From: Actinomycetes bacterium
GTDB lineage: Bacteria; Actinomycetota; Actinomycetes; Actinomycetales; Cellulomonadaceae
Length of the DNA stretch: 10,467 nucleotides
NCBI GenBank assembly: GCA_023461115.1
Contig: JAEWOA010000153.1
Coordinates: 1-10,467 of the forward strand
Reading direction: 5' to 3'
Part shown: piece after piece, positions 1 to 7,333 of the stretch
Numbering within the stretch: the first letter of the stretch is position 1
How the letters are laid out: every line of letters starts with the position of its first letter
The notes under the pieces: model-generated
What the model saw: only the letters and a program-made list of their open reading frames with translations
Told to the model about the DNA's origin: nothing
Database searches by the model: none
Position numbers and translations under genes: made by a program

Positions 1-803
1 GCCTCGGCGTCGCCGCCGACCGCGCGCACATGCCGGCCCCAACGGGTGCGGCGCAGCAGGAGGTCGCAGGCCGCGACGAGCCCGACGAAGATCGCGAACA
101 CCGCGCCCACGCCCCGGTTGGTGCCCAGGTAGGCGACCGCGACGACGAGCCCGGCGGCGAGCGCGGCGGTCTGCGCGACGAGTCGAGCGACGGACGGCGC
201 GGGCAGCTCGGCGCGCACTCGTCGGGCGCGCCCGAGGAACACCGAGGCGGCGTACCCGCCCACGGCGAGCACGACGAGCGCCCAGGACGTCGCGGGCAGC
301 AGGTACGAGGTCTGCGCGAGCTCGACGAGCCACGACTCGAACGGCAGGTTCACCGATCCGGTGGGCCCGAGCACGCGCAGCTGCAGGCCGGTGACCGCGA
401 GCAGCCCGGCGAGCGTGAAGATGATCGCGGGGACGCCCAGGCGCGTGTAGGCCACGCCGTACACGGACCCGATCAACCCGCCGACCAGCACCGCGAGCAG
501 CACGGCCAGCCACAGGGGCCAGCCCCACTGCACGGCGCCGACCGCCACCAGCGCGGCGGCCAGCCCGGACACCGCGCCGACGGACAGGTCGATCTGCCCC
601 ACGTGCAGCGTCAGCACCACGCCGAGCGCCATGATCCCGACGACCACCGACTGCTGCGTCAGGTTCACCAGGTTGTCGGCGGACAGGAAGTGCGGGTCCA
701 GGATGGCCAGGACCACCCACAGCACCGCGAGCGCGAGCGCGATCGGCAGCGTGCGCAGCTCTCCCACGCGCACGCGGGCCCACAGGGTGTCGAGCGCGCT
801 CAT
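1..803 (-). CDS. Sugar ABC transporter permease, XylH-like (3' end cut by window edge)
   Basis: Membrane permease of a monosaccharide (CUT2/ribose-xylose type) ABC importer. Reading the minus strand from an ATG at 803 gives an open frame to the window edge: 267 residues of a protein usually about 390-430 long, so the C-terminus is missing. The translation begins MSALDTLWARVRVGELRTLP. It has several hydrophobic helices and the conserved stretch with GQIDLSVGAVSGL, typical of BPD_transp_2 permeases. It ends near a GRHVRAVGGDAE motif, the cytoplasmic loop that normally contacts the ATPase. The start overlaps the stop of the upstream ATPase gene by 4 bases (ATGA), which indicates translational coupling. 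Only a weak G-rich ribosome site precedes it. Seen: the reading frame and family motifs. Inferred: xylose as substrate, from the XylF-like binding protein in the same operon; ribose or another pentose/hexose remains possible. Confidence 0.9.
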   Translation of the reverse strand, partial: MSALDTLWARVRVGELRTLPIALALAVLWVVLAILDPHFLSADNLVNLTQQSVVVGIMALGVVLTLHVGQIDLSVGAVSGLAAALVAVGAVQWGWPLWLAVLLAVLVGGLIGSVYGVAYTRLGVPAIIFTLAGLLAVTGLQLRVLGPTGSVNLPFESWLVELAQTSYLLPATSWALVVLAVGGYAASVFLGRARRVRAELPAPSVARLVAQTAALAAGLVVAVAYLGTNRGVGAVFAIFVGLVAACDLLLRRTRWGRHVRAVGGDAE

Positions 804-1582
804 CGCGTGGCCCCCACCCCGGTGACGGCCGCGAGGAGCTCCTCGTAGCTGGCCTTGGCGGCGTCGAACTCGCCGTTGACGCGGCCGAGCCGCAGCACGA
901 CGATCCGGTCGGCGACGGCTTGCACGTCGACGATCGAGTGGCTGGTCAGGACCACGCCGTGCCCGCGGGAGCGCAGCCGCTCGACGAGGGTGAGGAACTC
1001 GGCGGTCTGCGTGAGCCCGAGGGACGCGGTCGGCTCGTCGAGCACGACGACGCGTGGCTGGCCCAGCAGCGAGCGCGCGATCGCGACCGCCTGACGCTGG
1101 CCGCCGGACAGCGCCGCGACCGGCACGCGCACCGAGGGCACGCGCGCGGCGAGCTGCCCGAGCAGCTCCCAGGCCTCCTTCTCCATGGCCACCTCGTCGA
1201 GCAGGCCGCCGCGCAGCGCCTCGTGGCCCAGGAACAGGTTCTCGACGACGTCGAGGTTCTCGCACAGCGCGAGGTCCTGGAACACCGCGGCGATGCCGAG
1301 CGCGCGCGCGGCCGCGGGCGAGGTCAGCGAGACGGGCTTGCGGTCCAGGAGGATCTCGCCGCGGTCGGGTGCGAGCGCGCCCGTGAGGACGCCGACGAGC
1401 GTGGACTTCCCGGCGCCGTTGTCCCCGACGACCGCGACGACCTCGTGCGGGTGGACGTCGAGGTCGACGCCCGCGAGCGCTCGTGCGGCGCCGTAGCTCT
1501 TGGCGATGCCGCGCAACGAGAGCACAGCCTCGCGTGCGGGCGCGCTCGTCGGCGGGCCGGTGAGGCCGGGGTGGGCGCTCAC
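800..1582 (-). CDS. Sugar ABC transporter ATP-binding protein, single-domain XylG-like
   Basis: Cytoplasmic ATPase that powers the CUT2-type sugar importer. The 260-residue protein has all core motifs: Walker A GDNGAGKST (53-61), Q-loop Gln102, signature LSGGQ (158-162), Walker B ending LDEPT (181-185) and the H-loop His215. E. coli XylG and RbsA are double ABC proteins of about 500 residues. This one has a single ABC domain, as seen in many actinobacterial sugar operons, so it presumably works as a homodimer. The GTG start at 1582 is chosen because it overlaps the TGA of the binding-protein gene by 4 bases and has a GAGGAG ribosome site 5 bases upstream (1588-1593). Longer upstream extension in this frame runs over the neighbouring gene and is not real. 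Its own stop overlaps the permease start. Confidence 0.93.
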   Translation of the reverse strand: MSAHPGLTGPPTSAPAREAVLSLRGIAKSYGAARALAGVDLDVHPHEVVAVVGDNGAGKSTLVGVLTGALAPDRGEILLDRKPVSLTSPAAARALGIAAVFQDLALCENLDVVENLFLGHEALRGGLLDEVAMEKEAWELLGQLAARVPSVRVPVAALSGGQRQAVAIARSLLGQPRVVVLDEPTASLGLTQTAEFLTLVERLRSRGHGVVLTSHSIVDVQAVADRIVVLRLGRVNGEFDAAKASYEELLAAVTGVGATR

Positions 1583-2661
1583 GAGGGCTCCTCGTCCAGC
1601 AGGCCTGCGTCGTTGCAGGCGCGGGCGTACGGCTCCACGCAGATCTCCTCGGTGGTGTAGACGCCGCCGTCGACGATGATGCGGCGCACGTTGGCGCGCG
1701 TCACGACGACGGGGTCGATGAGCATGGTGGGCACGCCCTCGATGCGTGCCGTGGTGAGGGGCTTCTCGCCGCGCAGCACGCGGACCGCGAGCTCGGCGGC
1801 GGTGCGGGCCTGCACCGCGAGCGCCTTGTAGACGGTCATCTCCTGCTCGCCGGCGACGATGCGCTGGATCGCGGCGAGCTCGGCGTCCATGCCGGTCACG
1901 GGCCCGACGGGCAGTTGGCCCGCCGCGCGCAGCGCGGAGATCGAGCCGCCCGCGATGCCGTCGTTGGCGGCGTACACGCCGTCCACGCGGCCGGCGTACT
2001 CGGACAGGCGCGCGGTGACCCACTCCTGCGCCTTGTCCGGGCTCCAGTCGGGGGTGTCGTACTCCGCGAGCACGGTGACGCCGGCGGCCTCGAACGCGGT
2101 GCGGGCGCCTTGCTTGAGGCCCGCCGAGTTGGGGTCGGTCGCGGCGCCGCTCACCAGGAGGACGCCGGGGTGGGCGTTCGCGCCGTCCGCGGTGAGCGCA
2201 CGCGCGAGCTGCTCGCCCTGCAGGCGCCCGACGCGGCGCGAGTCGAAGGTGACCAGGTAGTCCAGGTCCGAGCCCGCGATGAACCTGTCGTACGCGATCA
2301 CCGGGACGCCGCGCTCGTGCGCGCGCGCGACGATCCCCTTGGCCGCGACGGCGTCCACCGCGTCGAGCACGAGCACGCCCGCGCCCTGCGTGAGCGCCGA
2401 CTCGGCCTGCTGCTGCTGGAGCGCGGCGTCCTGCGCCGCGTTGGAGTACAGCACGCGGCAGTCGGGGCAGCGGCGCGCGACGACGTCCTCGAACTCGGGG
2501 CGGTCGATCGCCTCGTACCGCGACGCCTTGGACTCCGGCAGGAGGAGCGCGATCGTCGAGCCGGCCGGCGGCGTGACTGGCACGGGCGCGCTCGCGCACC
2601 CCGCGAGGCCCATGAGCCCGACGAGGACGGCTGCCACGGCTGCCACGACGCGTGCGGTCAC
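1579..2661 (-). CDS. Sugar-binding lipoprotein, XylF-like (periplasmic-binding-protein family type 1)
   Basis: Extracytoplasmic substrate receptor of the CUT2 importer, 360 residues. It starts MTARVVAAVAAVLVGLMG, a short signal peptide. The lipobox LAGC follows with the lipidated cysteine at residue 22, so the protein is expected to be anchored to the outer face of the membrane. The mature part has the features of the XylF/RbsB fold. These include IALLLPESKASRYEAIDRPEF near the start, a GVLVLDAVDA strand, PVIAYDRFIAGSDLDYLVTFD (resembling the XylF AYDR motif and the following FD) and GVYAANDGIAGG in the hinge and ligand region. The GTG start at 2661 overlaps the TGA of the ROK gene (GTGA). 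Family membership is well supported. Xylose as ligand is inferred from the XylF-like AYDR segment and is not proven; ribose or another sugar could fit. Confidence 0.9.
   Translation of the reverse strand: MTARVVAAVAAVLVGLMGLAGCASAPVPVTPPAGSTIALLLPESKASRYEAIDRPEFEDVVARRCPDCRVLYSNAAQDAALQQQQAESALTQGAGVLVLDAVDAVAAKGIVARAHERGVPVIAYDRFIAGSDLDYLVTFDSRRVGRLQGEQLARALTADGANAHPGVLLVSGAATDPNSAGLKQGARTAFEAAGVTVLAEYDTPDWSPDKAQEWVTARLSEYAGRVDGVYAANDGIAGGSISALRAAGQLPVGPVTGMDAELAAIQRIVAGEQEMTVYKALAVQARTAAELAVRVLRGEKPLTTARIEGVPTMLIDPVVVTRANVRRIIVDGGVYTTEEICVEPYARACNDAGLLDEEPS
1588..1593 (-). promoter_or_regulatory. Ribosome binding site of the ABC ATPase gene
   Basis: GAGGAG on the minus strand, 5 bases before the GTG at 1582. 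It lies inside the last codons of the binding-protein gene and decides the ATPase start in a long open frame. Confidence 0.7.
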
Positions 2662-3836
2662 GACGACACCCCCGCCTCGATCGAGACCGCGTCGAGCGCG
2701 ACGACGAGCGCGCCGCGGACCTCGGCGGTCGGCCCCAGCTCGGACGGCACCACCGCGACGGGGCCGCCGCGGGAGGGCAGCGTGCGCTCGGCGATGGTGG
2801 TGCGCAGGGGCTCGAGCAGGATGTCGCCGGCCTCGGCGAGCTGGCCGCCGACGACGACGAGCTCGGGGTCGACCAGGTTGCACACACTCGCGAGCGCGAC
2901 GCCCAGGTGCCGGCCCGCGTCGGCGAGCACCCGCCGGCAGCCGGGGTCGCCGGCGTGGGCACGGCCTACGGCGTCCTGCAGCGTGAGCGGGCCGTGGCTG
3001 GGCCGCAGCATGTCGAGCAGCACGGTGGCGCCGACGTACATCTCGAGGCAGCCGCGGTTGCCGCACCGGCAGATCGGCCCGTGGTCGTCGATCGTGACGT
3101 GCCCGATCTCCCCGGCCGCGCCGATGCGCCCGTGGAACACCTCGCCGCCCAGCACGAGGCCTCCTCCGACTCCGTGGGACGCGCGGACGTAGACGACGTG
3201 CCGGTGGCCGCGCGCGGCGCCGAGCCGGACCTCGGCGAGCGCGCCGAGGTTGGCGTCGTTGTCGACGCGGACCGGCACGCCGAGGCGGTCGCCGAGCAGC
3301 TGGGGCACCGGGGCGCCGTCCCAGCCGCGCAGCAGGCCCTGGGTCGCGACCTGCCCGGTGCGCACGTCCACGGGCGCGGGCACTCCGACGCCGACTGCGA
3401 GCACCTCGGAGAGCTGCGCGTCGACGGACTCGACCATCTCCGCCATGAGGAGCGCGGCGCGGTCGAGGCCGACGTCGGCTCGGTGGTCGGGCGGCAGCGG
3501 CAGGCGTTGCTCGGCGACGATGCGGTGCGCGACGTCGGACAGCGCGACGCGCAGGGACCGCGTGCCGAAGTGGATGCCGCCGACGAGCCCGAGGTTGCGC
3601 GCGAGCGTCACCTGTTGCGCGCGGCGGCCGGAGCGAGACGTGGGCGCGGTGTGCAGGACGCCCGCGCTGGTGAGCTCCTTGACGATGTTGGACACCGTGG
3701 CCGGGGACAGCCCTGTGACGCCGGCCAGCTCGACCTGCGTGAGCGAGCCACGCTGCTGGACGGCGCTGACGATCCGCGCCCGGTTGGCTTCACGGAGTGA
3801 AGTTTGCGAGCCCGGAGTGATCCGGTCTGTGCCCAC
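2658..3836 (-). CDS. ROK-family transcriptional regulator (XylR/NagC/Mlc type)
   Basis: A 392-residue DNA-binding repressor of sugar genes, first gene of the left operon. Residues about 18-65 form a winged helix-turn-helix, with LTQVELAGVTGLSPATVSN at 32-50. Residues about 82-388 form the ROK sugar-binding domain. The zinc site is intact: His246 plus Cys256, Cys258 and Cys263 in CRCGNRGCLE. The sugar-site Asp194 in VDNDAN is also kept. The N-terminal phosphate loop reads GGIHFGTRS, so the aspartate expected in the DxGxT motif of ROK kinases is a histidine (His89). With the added HTH this favours a sugar-responsive regulator over a kinase. The GTG start at 3836 gives the usual SQTSLREANRARI lead-in to the HTH. 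No ribosome site precedes it, and a -10-like TATCCT sits 7 bases upstream, which suggests a leaderless mRNA. Likely targets are its own operon and perhaps the divergent transporter operon. Confidence 0.93.
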   Translation of the reverse strand: MGTDRITPGSQTSLREANRARIVSAVQQRGSLTQVELAGVTGLSPATVSNIVKELTSAGVLHTAPTSRSGRRAQQVTLARNLGLVGGIHFGTRSLRVALSDVAHRIVAEQRLPLPPDHRADVGLDRAALLMAEMVESVDAQLSEVLAVGVGVPAPVDVRTGQVATQGLLRGWDGAPVPQLLGDRLGVPVRVDNDANLGALAEVRLGAARGHRHVVYVRASHGVGGGLVLGGEVFHGRIGAAGEIGHVTIDDHGPICRCGNRGCLEMYVGATVLLDMLRPSHGPLTLQDAVGRAHAGDPGCRRVLADAGRHLGVALASVCNLVDPELVVVGGQLAEAGDILLEPLRTTIAERTLPSRGGPVAVVPSELGPTAEVRGALVVALDAVSIEAGVSS

Positions 3837-3843
3837 GTGGCGC

Positions 3844-3849
3844 AGGATA
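3844..3849 (-). promoter_or_regulatory. Putative -10 element of the ROK operon (leaderless start)
   Basis: TATCCT on the minus strand ends 7 bases before the GTG at 3836. At normal -10 to start-site distance, transcription would begin at or next to the G of the start codon. No Shine-Dalgarno sequence is visible here, which agrees with a leaderless transcript, a common arrangement in Actinobacteria. No convincing -35 hexamer was seen. Confidence 0.4.
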
Positions 3850-3916
3850 CACAGCGGGGCCGTCGTGAACTCAGCGTGTCGGCTTCGTCCTGCGCTGTCA
3901 CGTTCCTGAGTACGGC

Positions 3917-3949
3917 ATGCGAAGGCTAGATCACGATTTGGCCTCGCAT
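3917..3949. promoter_or_regulatory. Imperfect inverted repeat in the divergent control region; candidate operator
   Basis: ATGCGA-a-GGC at 3917-3926 is mirrored by GCC-TCGCAT at 3941-3949, with one unpaired base and 14 bases between the arms. It lies between the ROK -10 element and the likely promoter of the glucose-type transporter. That is where a regulator of both divergent operons would be expected to bind. The binding protein is not shown by the sequence; the ROK protein is the obvious candidate. Confidence 0.35.
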
Positions 3950-3960
3950 TCGTTCAATTC

Positions 3961-3990
3961 TTGACGCCAACTCACTTCCACGGCTTGTAT
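3961..3990 (+). promoter_or_regulatory. Putative sigma-70-type promoter of the CUT1 transporter operon
   Basis: A -35 TTGACG at 3961-3966 is followed after 18 bases by TTGTAT at 3985-3990 as a weak -10. Transcription would start near 3997, giving a leader of about 60 bases before the ATG at 4059. The -35 matches the consensus well and the -10 only partly. Confidence 0.45.
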
Positions 3991-4048
3991 GGGCCGCGAT
4001 GGCCGGGCGCACCGATGCTCCCGGTCCACCCCACGGCAAAGAAGGCGT

Positions 4049-4053
4049 AGGAG
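4049..4053 (+). promoter_or_regulatory. Ribosome binding site deciding the start of the sugar-binding lipoprotein
   Basis: AGGAG, 5 bases before the ATG at 4059. The in-frame ATG at 3999 has no comparable site and would put 20 non-signal residues before the signal peptide, so 4059 is preferred. Confidence 0.8.
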
Positions 4054-4058
4054 ACCAC

Positions 4059-5351
4059 ATGCGTAGTGCACGCAGGATCACCACCCTCGCCGCCGGTATC
4101 GCCGCGCTGAGCCTCGCGCTCGCGGCGTGCACCTCCGGTGGCGACGACAACACGGACAACGAGGACCCGGGCAGCGGTGACGCCTCCGAGGTCGAGGTCT
4201 TCACCTGGTGGGCCAGCGGCTCCGAGAAGGCTGGCCTCGACGCCCTCGTCGGCGTGTTCAACGAGCAGCACCCCGACACCGAGTTCATCAACGGCGCCGT
4301 CGCCGGCGGCGCCGGCTCGGCCGCCAAGGACCTCCTGCAGTCGCGCCTCCAGGCGGGCGACCCGCCGGACACGTTCCAGGCGCACGCCGGGGCCGAGCTC
4401 ACGGACTACATCAACGCCGGCCAGGTCGAGGACGTCTCGGCGCTGTACGACGAGTTCAAGCTGCGCGACGCGTTCCCGAAGGACCTCGTCGACCGCCTGA
4501 CGGTGGACGGCAAGATCTACTCGATCCCGTCGAACATCCACCGCGCCAACGTCGTGTGGTCGTCGGTCTCCGCCCTCACCGCGGCGGGCCTCGACCCGAA
4601 GGCGACCTACGCGAACCTCGACGAGTGGTTCAAGGCGATGGACAAGGTGAAGGCCGCCGGCAAGACGCCGCTCTCGATCGCGACCACCTGGACCCAGGTG
4701 CAGCTGCTCGAGACCGTCCTGCTCGCCGACCTGGGCGCGGACAAGTACAACGGCCTCTGGGACGGGTCCACCGACTGGAACGGCGCCGACGTGACGTCCG
4801 CTCTCGAGGACTTCCAGAAGCTCATGAGCTACACCAACACCGACCGTGACGGCCTGGACTGGCCGGACGCCACGCAGCAGGTCATCGACGGCGCTGCCGC
4901 GTTCAACGTCATGGGCGACTGGGCCGTGGCCGCGTTCGACGAGGCCGGCAAGACCGCGGGCACCGACTACAACTACTTCCCGGTGCCGGGCACGGACGGC
5001 GTGTTCGACTTCCTGGCCGACTCCTTCACGCTCCCCAAGGGCGCTCCGCACGCGGGTGGCGCGAAGAACTGGCTCAACACGGTCGGCTCGCTCGAGGGCC
5101 AGGTCGCGTTCAACAAGGCCAAGGGCTCCATCCCGGCGCGCACCGACGCCGACCCGTCGGAGTTCTCCGAGTACCAGCAGTCGGCGATCAAGTCGTTCGG
5201 CGAGGACACCATCGTCTCGTCGCTCGCGCACGGCGCCGCTGTCCCGGTCGCGACCCTGACCAAGATCTCGGACGCCACCAGCAAGTTCACGACCGGCGCG
5301 TCTGACCTCAAGACGTTCCAGTCCGACCTCGCGGCGGCTGCGGCGGTCTGA
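4059..5351 (+). CDS. CUT1 sugar-binding lipoprotein, glucose/mannose-type (extracellular solute-binding protein family 1)
   Basis: Extracellular receptor of a sugar ABC importer, 430 residues. MRSARRITTLAAGIAALSLA forms the signal peptide. The lipobox LAAC gives Cys24 as the lipid anchor, and an acidic Gly/Asp/Asn-rich linker (about 26-43) follows. The mature domain has EVEVFTWWASGSEKAGLDAL, GGAGSAAKDLLQSRLQAGDP, DTFQAHAG, SIPSNIHRANVVW, AFNVMGDWA and KGSIPARTDADPSEF. From memory these blocks match the glucose-binding protein of Thermus and the GtsA-like receptors of Pseudomonas better than maltose or cellobiose receptors. A monosaccharide such as glucose or mannose is therefore the likeliest ligand; this is inferred from motif resemblance, not alignment. 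The ATG at 4059 is supported by the ribosome site and the signal peptide. Two permease genes follow after 117 bases that contain a strong hairpin. Confidence 0.92.
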   Translation: MRSARRITTLAAGIAALSLALAACTSGGDDNTDNEDPGSGDASEVEVFTWWASGSEKAGLDALVGVFNEQHPDTEFINGAVAGGAGSAAKDLLQSRLQAGDPPDTFQAHAGAELTDYINAGQVEDVSALYDEFKLRDAFPKDLVDRLTVDGKIYSIPSNIHRANVVWSSVSALTAAGLDPKATYANLDEWFKAMDKVKAAGKTPLSIATTWTQVQLLETVLLADLGADKYNGLWDGSTDWNGADVTSALEDFQKLMSYTNTDRDGLDWPDATQQVIDGAAAFNVMGDWAVAAFDEAGKTAGTDYNYFPVPGTDGVFDFLADSFTLPKGAPHAGGAKNWLNTVGSLEGQVAFNKAKGSIPARTDADPSEFSEYQQSAIKSFGEDTIVSSLAHGAAVPVATLTKISDATSKFTTGASDLKTFQSDLAAAAAV

Positions 5352-5365
5352 CGCCGCAGCGTCGA

Positions 5366-5406
5366 CGCCCCGTCCCGGCTGGCCGCGTGCCAGCCGGGAC
5401 GGGGCG
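5366..5406 (+). terminator. Strong GC hairpin between binding-protein and permease genes (attenuator or mRNA-stabilising structure)
   Basis: Arms 5366-5383 and 5389-5406 are perfectly complementary over 18 bp with a 5-base loop (CGCGT). The structure begins 14 bases after the stop of the binding-protein gene. No T-run follows, so it is not a classic intrinsic terminator. In binding-protein operons such hairpins commonly protect the upstream message or partly terminate, so that receptor is made in excess over permease. That role is inferred here. Confidence 0.75.
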
Positions 5407-5457
5407 CGCCGTGCCCGCCCCGCGCCCGCGCCCGCCTCGACGACCTGCTCGACCCCC

Positions 5458-5464
5458 AAGGAGG
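5458..5464 (+). promoter_or_regulatory. Near-perfect Shine-Dalgarno site of the MalF-like permease
   Basis: AAGGAGG lies 4 bases before the GTG at 5469. It fixes a GTG as the start and gives the permease its own initiation site after the long spacer. Confidence 0.8.
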
Positions 5465-5468
5465 CCTC

Positions 5469-6370
5469 GTGCCCCGGAACGCACGCCAGTGGGGACCACC
5501 CCTGCTGATGATCTCCCCCTCGCTCATCCTCATCGCCGTGTTCGTCTACGGCCTGCTCGCGGTCAACGCGGGCACGTCCATGACGGATATGCACACCGCA
5601 GCCCAGTCGACGGGCCAGAAGCCGACCGCGTTCGTGTGGTTCCAGAACTACGCGGACCTGCTGACGTCGCCGGACTTCCAGCACTCGCTCAAGAACCTCG
5701 TGCTCTACACGGTGGTGTTCCTGGTGGGGACCATGCTGTTCGGCTTCCTGTGGGCCTGGCTGCTGGACCGGCCGGTGCGCTTCGAAGGCGTCTTCCGCTC
5801 GATCTACCTGTTCCCGATGGCCGTGTCCTTCATCGCCTCGGGCGTGGTGTGGCGCTGGCTGCTCAACTCCAACCAGGGTGAGAGCGCGTCGGGCCTCAAC
5901 CGGCTGTTCCAGATGATCGGGCTCGACTTCCTGCAGAACAACTGGTGGAACAACGTCAACACCGGCATCGCCGCGATCGCGATCCCCGCGATCTGGCAGC
6001 TCTCGGGCTACGTCATGGCGCTGTTCCTCGCCGGGTTCCGCGGCATCCCCGAGGAGCTGCGCGAGGCCGCGCGCGTCGACGGCGCGAGCGAGTGGAAGAT
6101 GTACCGCCACGTGCTGTTCCCGCAGCTGTCGCCCGTCGCGCTGTCGGCCGTGATCATCATCGGCCACATGTCGCTCAAGGCGTTCGACCTGATCATGTCG
6201 ATCTCCAAGCCGGCGAACTACCAGACCAAGGTGCCGGCAGTCGACATGTACCTGTTCAAGGGCGCCTACGACTACGCGAACGCCGCGGCCGTCGGCGTGA
6301 TCCTGCTGGTGATCGTCGCCGTGCTCATCGTCCCGTACCTGATCCACCTCAACCGGACGGAGAAGCACTG

Positions 6371-6371
<1 letters not shown>
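5469..6371 (+). CDS. CUT1 sugar ABC transporter permease 1 (MalF-like)
   Basis: Integral membrane subunit of the glucose-type importer, 300 residues. Hydrophobic segments lie at about 13-33, 76-99, 109-130, 165-190, 221-245 and 272-293, consistent with six helices. The cytoplasmic EAA loop that docks onto the ATPase is clear: EELREAARVDGASEWKMYRH at 195-214. The N-terminus is short and lacks the extra helices and large periplasmic loop of enteric MalF, as usual for Gram-positive members. The GTG start is set by the adjacent AAGGAGG site. Its TGA shares one base with the ATG of the next permease (TGATG), so the two are probably translated in a coupled way as a heterodimer. Confidence 0.93.
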
Positions 6372-7264
<893 letters not shown>

Positions 7265-7276
7265 CACCCCTCGCTG

Positions 7277-7328
7277 GATGGTGAGCGTGCACTTCAGCCG
7301 GGCTGAAGTGCACGCTCACCATCTTTCT
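7277..7328 (+). terminator. Intrinsic terminator of the CUT1 transporter operon, between convergent genes
   Basis: Arms 7277-7299 and 7301-7323 are perfectly complementary over 23 bp around a single central base; the real loop must use a few of the inner pairs. A T-rich TTTCT (7324-7328) follows on the plus strand. The structure starts 12 bases after the permease stop and ends 10 bases before the convergent protease gene. It therefore probably ends plus-strand transcripts and may also block the protease transcript, although no T-run lies on that side. Confidence 0.85.
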
Positions 7329-7333
7329 GGGGG

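Noticed and set aside
30..848. Open plus-strand frame opposite the XylH-like permease.
   Set aside because: It is composed of His/Arg/Gly/Gln/Glu-rich shadow sequence. The opposite strand carries a clear permease.
1583..2962. N-terminal extension of the ATPase frame giving a 720-residue protein.
   Set aside because: The extension is Arg-rich and runs over the XylF-like gene. The GTG at 1582 has a ribosome site and the usual overlap.
1915..3192. Open plus-strand frame opposite the XylF-like and ROK genes.
   Set aside because: It has no domain and biased shadow composition, while the minus-strand genes are well supported by family motifs.
3999..4058. Upstream in-frame ATG that would extend the CUT1 receptor by 20 residues.
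   Set aside because: It lacks a ribosome site and would bury the signal peptide; it also lies at about the predicted transcription start.
3837..4058. Search for a CebR/LacI-type operator (TGGGAGCGCTCCCA-like) in the divergent region.
   Set aside because: No such palindrome is present; the regulator here is a ROK protein, and only weaker half-sites were found.
3972..6368. Very long (798-codon) open frame on the minus strand opposite the transporter operon.
   Set aside because: It is an antisense shadow of the lipoprotein and permease genes. Its product is Arg/Gly/Val/Glu-rich low-complexity sequence with no recognisable domain, typical of antisense frames in high-GC DNA.
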